This document shows positions 17,401 to 25,633 of a stretch of 64,000 nucleotides of DNA, in pieces; position 1 is the stretch's first letter, and every line of letters begins with the position of its first letter. The stretch covers positions 1 through 64,000 of the forward strand of contig SCOE01000031.1 in assembly GCA_005503065.1 (NCBI GenBank), in the 5' to 3' direction. A program made the position numbers and the translations under genes. The notes beneath the pieces were generated by a model. It was not told the DNA's origin. It worked only from the letters and a program-made list of their open reading frames with translations, and ran no database searches. The stretch is from Comamonadaceae bacterium ALPHA2B. Its GTDB lineage: Bacteria > Pseudomonadota > Gammaproteobacteria > Burkholderiales > Burkholderiaceae_C.

Positions 17401-19260
17401 TCACTTCTCGACGATTTTGAAAGTGCCGACGCCGTAGACGTCCTGGCAGCCGCCGCCCGAAGGGCACACCGGCCTGCCCAGCAGCGGTGTCGGCCCGCCC
17501 GCGCGGGCGGCCTCGAGGGCCGACAGCACCGTGAGCGGGAACTGCGGGAACACGCCGTCGTTCTGCACGCCGGATTCGCTGAAGTCCCGCTCGTTCTGGC
17601 TCACGAGCACCGCGAAGTGGTTGGTGCCCGGTGGCCCGCCGGCATTCATGGGCCAGGAGGCACGCGGCAGCGACAGCGTGCCGCCCGCGCTGATCTTGTT
17701 GTACTTGTCGAGCAGGTTGGGGAAGAGCAGGAACATCTCGCCGCCGCTGGACAGCAGGTAGACGTAGACGTAGCCGTCGCGCTGGCTGCGCACCTCGAAG
17801 TCCAGCTTGTCGCGGCCCACCGCGACCTCGGCCTTGCGCGGCGTCGCGCTCACGCCGAAGCCGGCGGTCGCGCCGGCGCCCAGTGCTTCGAGCGACTGCA
17901 GCGGCGTGCGGCGCACGGCGGGTGCCGGCGGCGGCGCAAGAGGCGGCGGTGGCTCGGGCGCCGCCGAAGGCGCCGGGGCCGCGACCGGCGGTGGTGGTGC
18001 GCTCGCCACCACGGTGTCGGCCTTCCGGCCCTGCATCCACCACCAGGTGCCGCCCGCGATCACCGCCAGGGCCAGCACGCCGCCGGCAGCCACCCGCTTC
18101 GCGCTGCCGCCGGCGCCGGGCACCGGTGCCGGCACGGGCTGCGGCGTGGCCTTCGCGCCCCGCGCAGCCGCCGGTGCCGCGCTGCTGCGCGCGCCGCTGG
18201 AGCGCAGCGGCGCGATGGTGGTCGTCTCTTCCAGGCCCAGCTCGGCGCGCAGCTCGCCCATGGACTGCGGACGCGCCTCGGGCCGCACCTGCAGCCCGTG
18301 GTCGATGGTCTCCAGCAGACGCAGGCTGTAGCGCTGGCGCAGCACCTCGTTGCCGGCCAGCGGCACGTAGCTGTCGGAGATCAGCCGCGCCACCGAGGGC
18401 GGCGGCGCACGGCCGCACACGGCCACGTGCATGACGGCCGCGAGCGCGTAGACATCGGTCCACGCGCCCTGCGACATGTCGGGCATCTCGGCGTACTGTT
18501 CCACCGGCGCGTAGCCGGGCTTGAGGATGACGGTGATGGCCTGCGTCTTGTCGGTGATGACGCGACGCGCCGCGCCGAAGTCCAGCACCACCGGTCGGCC
18601 CGTGCCCTCGAGCAGCATGATGTTGTCGGGCGCGATGTCGCGGTGGTAGCAGTTGGCGTTGTGCATCACCGCCAGCGCCTGCGTGACGCCGTCCATGACG
18701 CGCATGAGCCAGCCCTCGTCCACCGCGGGCATGGCCGCCAGGGCCTGGCGCATGGTCTGGCCGCGGTACAGCGGCATCACCATGTAGGTGGTGCCGCGCT
18801 CCTGCCAGAAGCGGTAGACCTTCAGCAGCGAGGGATGGTCGAACTGCGCCAGCAGCCGCGCCTCGTTGATGAAGCTGCGCATGCCGAGGTCGAAGGTCTC
18901 CTTGTGCTTTTCCGACAGCGGCGAGACGGTGCCGTCCTGCGCGCGCGTGGAGAGCGAGGTCGGCAGGTACTCCTTGATCGCGACCGTGCGCTCGAGCGTG
19001 TGGTCCCAGGCCTCGTACACGGCGCCGAAGCCGCCCTGGCCGATCAGGTGCGTGATCTCGAACTCCGCCATGCGGCTGCCGGCCGGCAGGGTGCCGGTCT
19101 CCGCGCCGCCGCCCGCGGCGGGCGGCGGGGCCGGCGGCATCGCGCCGGGCGACGAGATCACCGTGGCCGCATCGGCCTCGCGCGACGGGCCGCGGCCGGT
19201 CATGACCTGGGTGCGGTCGTCGCCGCCTTCGGGCGGCAGGGGTGCGGATGGGGTGCTCAC
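17401..19260 (-). CDS. Membrane Ser/Thr protein kinase of the T6SS locus (PpkA/PknS-like)
   Basis: This is a transmembrane eukaryotic-type kinase, 619 residues. The glycine loop is IGQGGFGAVYE (72-82), the ATP Lys is K96 in VAIKEYL, the catalytic loop is HRDIAPDN (206-213) and the DFG triplet is at 227-229, so all key residues are present. A Pro/Ala linker precedes one membrane helix (VLALAVIAGGTWWW, ~395-408). The exported C-terminal domain (GYVYVYLLSSGGEMFLLFPN, NHFAVLVSQNERDF) looks like DUF4384 rather than PASTA or VWA. ATG 19260 overlaps the tagF stop as ATGA. PpkA regulates T6SS firing via Fha in Pseudomonas; no fha gene is seen here, so a sigma-factor target (as with PknS) is an attractive alternative. 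Confidence 0.93.
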   Translation of the reverse strand: MSTPSAPLPPEGGDDRTQVMTGRGPSREADAATVISSPGAMPPAPPPAAGGGAETGTLPAGSRMAEFEITHLIGQGGFGAVYEAWDHTLERTVAIKEYLPTSLSTRAQDGTVSPLSEKHKETFDLGMRSFINEARLLAQFDHPSLLKVYRFWQERGTTYMVMPLYRGQTMRQALAAMPAVDEGWLMRVMDGVTQALAVMHNANCYHRDIAPDNIMLLEGTGRPVVLDFGAARRVITDKTQAITVILKPGYAPVEQYAEMPDMSQGAWTDVYALAAVMHVAVCGRAPPPSVARLISDSYVPLAGNEVLRQRYSLRLLETIDHGLQVRPEARPQSMGELRAELGLEETTTIAPLRSSGARSSAAPAAARGAKATPQPVPAPVPGAGGSAKRVAAGGVLALAVIAGGTWWWMQGRKADTVVASAPPPPVAAPAPSAAPEPPPPLAPPPAPAVRRTPLQSLEALGAGATAGFGVSATPRKAEVAVGRDKLDFEVRSQRDGYVYVYLLSSGGEMFLLFPNLLDKYNKISAGGTLSLPRASWPMNAGGPPGTNHFAVLVSQNERDFSESGVQNDGVFPQFPLTVLSALEAARAGGPTPLLGRPVCPSGGGCQDVYGVGTFKIVEK

Positions 19261-19937
19261 GTCGGGTCCACCTTGTCCGCCTCGCGGGCGTCGGACGGTC
19301 CGGCGGCTTCACGGGCCGGGGCGAAGAGCAGGTCGAAGCGCTCGTCGCGCGGCAGGCCGGCGCTCAGCAGGCGCTGGCCCTCGCCGCACGGGTGCGTGAG
19401 CCACAGCGACTGGCCGCCGGCGGGCCAGGCGGGCGGCGTGCCGAGCTCGTCCTGCGCGACCGGGGTGTCCGCGGCGCCGGCGAACAGGCGTGCCAGGGTG
19501 CCATCGAAGCGCGCCGCGTCCTGGTCCTGGTCCAGGCCTTCGAGCGCCGCCTGCGCCGCGCGCTGCCACCACCGGTGCAGGGCCGGCCATGCGGCCGCGG
19601 GCAGGGAGGGCCAGGGCTGGCGCAGCTCGCAGGCCACGGCGAAGGGAAAGTAGCGGCCGACGCCGTCGACCGACGGCATGACGACGCCCACCCAGCACGA
19701 GGGGCCCGCCACGTCCTGCGCCAGCGCGAAGAACCACACCGGACCCTCGAGGTAGCGCGCGGTCCAGTCCTCGTGGCGCAGCCGCAGTTGCATCATCCCG
19801 TGCTGCAGCCACTGGTCCCAGCGCGCGCGAAAGACCTCCGGCAGCCGGCGATGCGCGAAATCGCCCATGCCGGGCAGCTTGCCGAACCAGCCCGGCAGGG
19901 CAACCGGGTCCGAGAGGATGCCGTCCAAGCCCCTCAC
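19257..19937 (-). CDS. tagF: TagF, T6SS-associated protein
   Basis: TagF is a cytoplasmic post-translational repressor or modulator of T6SS assembly. It has 226 residues. The family opening is VALPGWFGKLPGMGDFAHRR, followed by FFALAQDVAGPSCWVGVVMP and DGVGRYFPFAVACEL, which are diagnostic. The GTG at 19937 overlaps the tssM TGA as GTGA, and its own stop overlaps the kinase start as ATGA, so tssM-tagF-kinase are tightly coupled. The downstream kinase and TagF are often functionally linked. There is no fused PppA phosphatase domain and no separate phosphatase gene in the window. Confidence 0.94.
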   Translation of the reverse strand: MRGLDGILSDPVALPGWFGKLPGMGDFAHRRLPEVFRARWDQWLQHGMMQLRLRHEDWTARYLEGPVWFFALAQDVAGPSCWVGVVMPSVDGVGRYFPFAVACELRQPWPSLPAAAWPALHRWWQRAAQAALEGLDQDQDAARFDGTLARLFAGAADTPVAQDELGTPPAWPAGGQSLWLTHPCGEGQRLLSAGLPRDERFDLLFAPAREAAGPSDAREADKVDPT

Positions 19938-22900
19938 AAGCCCTCCGGGCAGGAGAACTCGCGCAACTCCTTCAGGCGGATCGGGTGCTGCACGCTGTTG
20001 GTCGTCACCTCGAACTTGGCGCGGCGCGCGTCGAGCTGGAAGGTGATGAGGAACTTCTCCGGTCCCTCGCCCGAGGCGAGCTGACCGCGGTCGAGCATCT
20101 TGAACAGTGCCCACGGCCCCTCGGTGACCTGGCCCGAGGTGCCGCCCGCGGTCGGCGGTTGCACGGTGATGCGCACCTGGTTGGTGTTGCGCGGCCCGGG
20201 CCACTGCACGGTCATCGGCACGATGGGGCCATGCGCGTACTTCACGAGCTGGCCGTCGACGTCGAGCGTGAACTGGGTGATGCCGGCATCGAGTTCGACC
20301 GGCTTGAAGTCCAGGCGCATCGCGGGACCGCGGCCACCGCCGCGGAAGAACACCTGCTTGATCAGGTCGGCGCGCTCGAACTGCTGCAGCGCCGAAGTCG
20401 AGATCGCGCCCTGCTCCGCCACCGGCTTGTAGCGCCACGGGCGGCGGCTGGTGTCCACCAGCTGCGCGAGGCGCTTCTGGAAGAAGTCGTCCATCATCCC
20501 CCCCGGCCCGAACATCTGGCCGAAATCCTCGGGCAGCACGTCGCGGCTGCTCGATTCGACGAAGGGATAGCGGCCCGTGATGGCGCGCTGGCAGAACTCG
20601 GTGACGGGCCGCAGGTCCTGGCTCAGGTTGCCGCGCTCGGCCACGCGGGCCTGCGCGGCGCCGCTGGTGCTGAGGTTCTCGACCATCGAGCGCACCGGCT
20701 CGGGCAGGCGGCCCGCATCGGACTTGAGCTTGCCAGCCACATCGCCCGGCGGCGGCGAGCTGCGGCTCTTGACGGCCGTGTCCACGGCCGTGAGGTAGAC
20801 GTAGACCTCGTTGAAGAGCTTCAGCGCATCGTCCAGGGGCGCGGGGCCGCCGGGCGTGGGCGACACCACCAGGCGGCGCAGCGATTCGAAGCGGTCGTCG
20901 ACGATGCTCTCGATGCGCTTGCCCGGAGCGAGCTGCTGCCGGTTCGCGTCGCCGCCGCCGAAGAGCTCTTCCAGGCCCTTGCGGGTGTTGCGCACGGTCT
21001 CCGCCGCCTTGCCGACGGCCGACTTGTCGCCGTCTTTGGGCGTGAGCGTGGTCTCCTTGACCACCGCGCGCAGGAAGTTGGCCAGCGGCGAATCGGCACC
21101 CGAGAGGATGCGCGCGATCTCGATGTTCTTCTCGAGGCCGGACACGCGGATCAGCCGCACGTCGGCGAGCATCGCCTCCCACACCTTCACGTATTCCTGC
21201 AGGTACAGGCGCCGCACGCGGTCGGTGAGATCGCCCAGCGCCGCCGCGTCGCGCAGGCGGTCGGCCGCGCCGGTGCCCTGCCCGAGCACCCACGGGTCCT
21301 CGGCGGCGATGAGCCCGGTGACTACGACCACCTCGTTCTGGAAGCGCCTGTGGTAGCCGTCGTAGGTGAACATGCCCGGAACGCCCTCGGTCAGCGGCTT
21401 GCCGCTGGGCCGCTCGAACACCAGCGGGCCCGACGGACCGGTGGCGGCGGCGATGCTGAAGTTGGGCACGTCCTTGCCCAGGCGCTGGCGCTTCAAGCGG
21501 CTGAAGATGCGCTGCTCGGTCGGGTAGCTGGCCAGCAATGCGCGAACGCTGCGCACCAGGTTCTCGTCCATCTTCAGCGGCGCGCGCGGCGGGCCCTGCG
21601 CGATGAGGATGTCGAGCTGGTCCTCCAGCAGCTTGCGCTGGTCCTCGGGAATGCCGCGGTCGAGGCTGCGCGCCCAGTCGAGCGTGATCCAGGCCTTCAG
21701 TGCCTCGGCGTCGAAGTGCTCGGGCTGGTGGATCATGAGGTAGCTCTTGAGCGCCTCGTAGGTGAACTCCAGGTTGTCCTTCTGCGCGGTGCGCAGCTGG
21801 TCCTCGATGCGCTTGGCCAGCTGCGGCAGGAAGGCCTCGTTGAGCGCGCGCTGGTGCGCGGTCTGCGCCGCGGCGTCGAGCTTGTCCCCCTGGTACAGGC
21901 CCAGCGTCATCGAGAAGGGCTCGTTGCCCTCGCGGTTGAGCGGCGTCTTCCAGATGTCGCGCAGGCCCTGCAGCACGGGCGCCACCTGCACCAGGTTCTG
22001 CGTCTGCGCCGGCAGCCCGGCGAGCTGCTGGCGCGCGGGTTCGACCCGCGCCTCCACCGACTTCACGTACGCGAGGTTCTGCCAGGCGCTCCAACCCCAG
22101 CCGGCGAGCAGGCCGACGGTCACCAGCAGCATGGCCGTCATGCCGGCCAGGCGCAGCGCATGGCGGCGCCGCTCCAGCTTCACGTCGGCACCGGCCAGGC
22201 GCTGCTCGGGGAACACCACGTCCTTGAGCAGCGTGGTGAGGAAGTAGCTGCGGCCGCTGCTCTTCTGCGGCGCGAGGATGGCGCGCTCGAGCCCGAAGCT
22301 GCGCGCCAGGCTTCCCATCACGCGATCGATCGGGCTGCCCTCCTGCGTGCCGCTGGTGAAGTACACCCCACGCACCCACGGCGGCTGCGCGAAGCGCGAG
22401 CCGGTGAAGACCTGGTCGAGCAGGTCCTGCAGCATGGGCCCGATGGACGCGAACTGTGCCGGAAAGCCGAAGATGGCCGCACGGCGCGTGCCGTCGGTCT
22501 CCTGCTGCATGCGCTCCAGCAGGCCGCCGTTGACGCGGTCGTGCAGCAGCGCGAACTCGCGCTGGAAGGGCGCGTTCAGGCCGTGCTCGGCCAGGTGCGT
22601 GCCCTCCTCAGGCGGCAGCGTGAAACCGAAGACCTGCGCACGCTGCTCCTTGCCCAGGTCGGCGAAGTAGTCCGTGAAGCCATAGAGCAGGTCGCTCTTG
22701 GTCACGAGCACATAGACCGGCAGGCGCGTGGTGAGGCGCTCGTCCAGCTCCAGCAGGCGCGCTCGGATCGAGGCGGCAAGCGCGCTGCGCGCCTCCACGC
22801 CCTGGCTCAGCAGGTCGGCCACGCTGACGGTGAGGAACACGCCGTTGAGCGGCCGGCGCGGGCGCGCCTTCTTGAGCAGGCCCAGGAAGCCGTCCCAGGC

Positions 22901-23536
22901 GCTCTTGTCCTCGCTCTGGTGGCTGTCCTGCGTGGTGTAGCGGCCGGCGGTGTCGATGAGCACGGCCTCGTCGGTGAACCACCAGTCGCAGTTGCGCGTG
23001 CCGCCCACGCCGCGGATCGCGCCGGGCCCGAACTTCTCGGCCAGCGGGAACGAGAGGCCCGAATTGACCAGCGCCGTGGTCTTGCCCGAGCCCGGCGCGC
23101 CGATGAAGACGTACCAGGGCAGGTCGTAGAGGTAGCTGCCGCCCGAGAGCGAGAGCCAGTCGCGCAGCCCCGGCTTCCTGCCCGCGGCATGCAGGCGCAT
23201 CTTCTTGAGCGTCGCGATGGCCTCGGAGAAGCGATCGCCGAGGATCTTCTGCTCGCCGTTCTCCGGCGCGGTGGTCTTGACCGTCGGCGCCTTCATCAGC
23301 CCTTCGGTCAGGTGGCGGCTGGCGGCGCGCACGCGCCAGCGGCGGATGAGCGCGCGCAGCACGACGAGCAGCACGATGGCGCCGATGAGGAGGGCGCGCG
23401 CCAGCTCGCTTTCCAGCGGCGCCTTCTCGCCGATCCTGACCAGCGGGCCGATCCACCAGATCAGCAGGCCCAGGATGAGCAGGGCCAGCACCGTGAGCAG
23501 CACGGGGTGGAAGAGGAAGCGGAAGAACTTCTTCAT
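19934..23536 (-). CDS. tssM: TssM/IcmF inner-membrane channel protein
   Basis: TssM forms the envelope-spanning core with TssJ and TssL. It has 1,200 residues, a full family length. Two N-terminal membrane helices (residues ~12-31 and ~48-62) are followed by a cytoplasmic NTPase domain with intact Walker A GAPGSGKT (146-153) and an aspartate-bearing VLIDTAGRYTTQD. A third helix lies near residue 445 (GMTAMLLVTVGLLAGWGW). A long periplasmic part ends with the IcmF C-terminal beta domain (FFRGGGRGPAMRLDFKPVEL). ATG 23536 overlaps the tssL stop as ATGA. Its usual lipoprotein partner TssJ is not encoded in this window. Confidence 0.97.
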   Translation of the reverse strand: MKKFFRFLFHPVLLTVLALLILGLLIWWIGPLVRIGEKAPLESELARALLIGAIVLLVVLRALIRRWRVRAASRHLTEGLMKAPTVKTTAPENGEQKILGDRFSEAIATLKKMRLHAAGRKPGLRDWLSLSGGSYLYDLPWYVFIGAPGSGKTTALVNSGLSFPLAEKFGPGAIRGVGGTRNCDWWFTDEAVLIDTAGRYTTQDSHQSEDKSAWDGFLGLLKKARPRRPLNGVFLTVSVADLLSQGVEARSALAASIRARLLELDERLTTRLPVYVLVTKSDLLYGFTDYFADLGKEQRAQVFGFTLPPEEGTHLAEHGLNAPFQREFALLHDRVNGGLLERMQQETDGTRRAAIFGFPAQFASIGPMLQDLLDQVFTGSRFAQPPWVRGVYFTSGTQEGSPIDRVMGSLARSFGLERAILAPQKSSGRSYFLTTLLKDVVFPEQRLAGADVKLERRRHALRLAGMTAMLLVTVGLLAGWGWSAWQNLAYVKSVEARVEPARQQLAGLPAQTQNLVQVAPVLQGLRDIWKTPLNREGNEPFSMTLGLYQGDKLDAAAQTAHQRALNEAFLPQLAKRIEDQLRTAQKDNLEFTYEALKSYLMIHQPEHFDAEALKAWITLDWARSLDRGIPEDQRKLLEDQLDILIAQGPPRAPLKMDENLVRSVRALLASYPTEQRIFSRLKRQRLGKDVPNFSIAAATGPSGPLVFERPSGKPLTEGVPGMFTYDGYHRRFQNEVVVVTGLIAAEDPWVLGQGTGAADRLRDAAALGDLTDRVRRLYLQEYVKVWEAMLADVRLIRVSGLEKNIEIARILSGADSPLANFLRAVVKETTLTPKDGDKSAVGKAAETVRNTRKGLEELFGGGDANRQQLAPGKRIESIVDDRFESLRRLVVSPTPGGPAPLDDALKLFNEVYVYLTAVDTAVKSRSSPPPGDVAGKLKSDAGRLPEPVRSMVENLSTSGAAQARVAERGNLSQDLRPVTEFCQRAITGRYPFVESSSRDVLPEDFGQMFGPGGMMDDFFQKRLAQLVDTSRRPWRYKPVAEQGAISTSALQQFERADLIKQVFFRGGGRGPAMRLDFKPVELDAGITQFTLDVDGQLVKYAHGPIVPMTVQWPGPRNTNQVRITVQPPTAGGTSGQVTEGPWALFKMLDRGQLASGEGPEKFLITFQLDARRAKFEVTTNSVQHPIRLKELREFSCPEGL

Positions 23537-24885
23537 CGCGGGGCTCCGGGCGTAGCGGCAGCCGGTGGCGTGGAAGGCGGCGACGACGCGATGCGTTCCG
23601 GCTCGGTCAGCAGCACGATGTCAACCCGGCGGTTGCGCGCGCGGTTGGCCGGCGTGTCGTTGGCGGCCACCGGCTCGGCGTCGGCCTTGCCTTCGGCCTT
23701 CATCCGGGCCGGATCGACCAGGCTCGTCAGCGCCGTCTTCACCGCGTCGGCGCGCGCCGTGGACAGGTGCCAGTTCGACGGATAGCGCAGCGAGCGGATC
23801 GGCTGGTTGTCGGAGTGGCCGGTGATGAGCACGTCGCCCTTGACCTCGGCCAGCGCCTGGCCGATGCGCACCAGCACCGGCATCGACGCCGCCATCGGCT
23901 CGGCGCTGCCCGAGGCGAAGAAGGCGTCGCCGCGCAGGCGCACCACCGAGCGGTCGGCCTCGTCGGTCACGGTGACCAGGCCCTGGCGCACCTCGGGCTC
24001 GAGGAAGCGCGCGAGCCGCGGCGCCTTGGCAGGCGGCGCGGGCGGTGCGACCTGCACGTTGGGCATGCGCAGGCTCGCGAGCTGCGACCAGGTCGTGTCG
24101 GAACGGTTGTTCAGCCAGATGCGCAGCGCGAACCAGCTCAGGGCCAGCAGCAGAAGCAGCCCGGCCCCGATGACCCACAGCGGGATCGACTCGCGCAGCC
24201 GCGCCGTGCCGCCACCCTGCCCGCGCCAGTGCGGCGACAGCGCCGGCTCGACCGCGGGCCGCTCGCGGCGGATCAGGTCGGCGAGGCGCTGGCGCACGGT
24301 GTCGATCTGCGCCTTGCCGTTGTCGAGCACGCGGTAGCGGCCCTCGAAGCCCAGCGCCAGCACGCAATAGATGAGTTCGAGCAGGTCGCGGTGCCCGGGC
24401 ACGTCCTGCGCGAGCTTGGCCAGCAACTGGAAGACCTTCTCGCCTCCCCAGGTCTCGTTGTGGAACTGCACCAGCAGGCTCTGCTTGTTCCAGCCGGCCT
24501 GCACGCCCCAGGGGGTGTTGGCGACGGACTCGTCGAGGGCGGTGCACAGGATGTAGCGCGCGGCGAGCACCGATTCGTTCGATGCGCCGGCGCGCCGCGC
24601 GGCGGCGTCGAACTGCTGCACGGCCTCCGCCGTCGATGCACGCAGGGCCGGCACGTTGGGTTGCTGTACCAGGTTGCGCAGCTTGCCGATGAGCACCAGC
24701 AGGCGGCCCGCAGCCGACACGAGCGGGTTGAGCAGACCGAGGTCGCCCAGTTCGGCCGGCAGCGGTTCGGCGGCTGCGGCCGGGATGGGCATCGGTGGCG
24801 GTGCCGAGCCGCCGGGCGAGCGCGGCTTGGGCTTGATGACCGTGCGCTCGGATTCGAAGGCGGCGAAGGGATCGGGGGTGCTCAT
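23533..24885 (-). CDS. tssL: TssL with C-terminal OmpA-like peptidoglycan-binding domain
   Basis: TssL (DotU/IcmH) is the C-tail-anchored partner of TssM; this is the 'evolved' version anchored to peptidoglycan. It has 450 residues. A Pro-rich N-terminus precedes the DotU domain (AARYILCTALDESVANTPWG, FHNETWGGEKVFQLL, YCVLALGFEGRYR). One membrane helix (IPLWVIGAGLLLLLALSWFA, ~228-247) leads to a periplasmic OmpA domain (DVLITGHSDNQPI, NWHLSTARADAV, NRARNRRVDIVL). It begins an uninterrupted coupled run tssL-tssM-tagF-kinase but is cut off from tssK by a 748-bp non-coding stretch. Confidence 0.96.
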   Translation of the reverse strand: MSTPDPFAAFESERTVIKPKPRSPGGSAPPPMPIPAAAAEPLPAELGDLGLLNPLVSAAGRLLVLIGKLRNLVQQPNVPALRASTAEAVQQFDAAARRAGASNESVLAARYILCTALDESVANTPWGVQAGWNKQSLLVQFHNETWGGEKVFQLLAKLAQDVPGHRDLLELIYCVLALGFEGRYRVLDNGKAQIDTVRQRLADLIRRERPAVEPALSPHWRGQGGGTARLRESIPLWVIGAGLLLLLALSWFALRIWLNNRSDTTWSQLASLRMPNVQVAPPAPPAKAPRLARFLEPEVRQGLVTVTDEADRSVVRLRGDAFFASGSAEPMAASMPVLVRIGQALAEVKGDVLITGHSDNQPIRSLRYPSNWHLSTARADAVKTALTSLVDPARMKAEGKADAEPVAANDTPANRARNRRVDIVLLTEPERIASSPPSTPPAAATPGAPR

Positions 24886-25633
24886 GATCCGGTGGCCTCG
24901 GTGATGGGATGGACGTGCCGCTTCCTGCGAGGCGGGGGCTTCGTCCTGGCCTTGCTGTTGGTTTGAATGCGGGAGCCGGGAGTGCCGCCCGGCGGCGGCC
25001 TAACTTTCTTTTGCTTCGCCAAAAGAAAGTCAGCAAAGAAAAGGCGACCCCACTGTCTGCGTCCCTCCGCTTCGCTGCGGGCAACCTGCGGTGCTCGCGG
25101 CTGGCGGGGTCCGCGCAAACTCGCTTCGCTCAAACATGCGCGGCCCTTGATCCGCCAGCCGCTGCGCTCCTCGGCGCAGACAGAGGGGACCAGGGTCAAC
25201 AAGGCTGCTGCGCAGCCTTGTCCTTCTTCAATGTTTTGGCGAGGGCCGAGCGAAGCGATGGCCCGTCCTGATGGGTCCCTTCTGGATGCGCCTGCGACGT
25301 GGCGATGGCGGGGTGGCCGCTGTGCCGCGTGCGGCAACAGCGGCTTCGTGATCTGACTCGCTGCAGCTGTCTGAGCGCAGCGCGTAGCGCGTAGCGAGTT
25401 CTGCAGCGCACCCCGGCAGCGTCGCGGCGCAGGTTGCCCGCAGCGAAGCGGAGGGTCGCAGCCAGCAGGGTCGCCTTTTCTTTGCCTACTTTCTTTTGGC
25501 GAAGCAAAAGAAAGTAGGTGCGCCGCCGGGCGCACATCCCGGCCCCTGCCCACAACCAACCAGCAAGGCAGGAACAAAAGTCCGAATGCCCTCGCCCCGT
25601 GAGAGAGGGAGTCAGAAGGAGCTCGCCATGCCT
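24886..25633. other. 748-bp non-coding spacer between tssK and tssL
   Basis: No credible gene is seen. The short open frames have repeat-derived, low-complexity products and no recognisable domain. Most of the interval (about 24983-25533) is the inverted-repeat element described separately. The rest holds nothing I can identify, although a secondary promoter for tssL-M-tagF could lie near 24890-24970. Confidence 0.7.
24983..25533. repeat. 551-bp element with ~105-bp inverted termini, each carrying a hairpin
   Basis: The left arm (about 24983-25090) and right arm (about 25428-25533) are imperfect inverted copies. Each contains a strong hairpin (stem ACTTTCTTTTG, six-base loop; 25003-25030 and 25486-25517), then AGCAAAGAAAAGGCGACC or its complement, then CCGCTTCGCTGCGGGCAACC. 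The middle has a further palindrome AAGGCTGC-TGC-GCAGCCTT near 25201-25219. There is no transposase. It resembles a non-autonomous, MITE-like unit of a kind I associate with Comamonadaceae. Confidence 0.8.

Noticed and set aside
24909-25555. Several short ORFs between tssL and tssK
   Set aside because: They are encoded by the two arms of an inverted repeat, on both strands, with no recognisable protein features.
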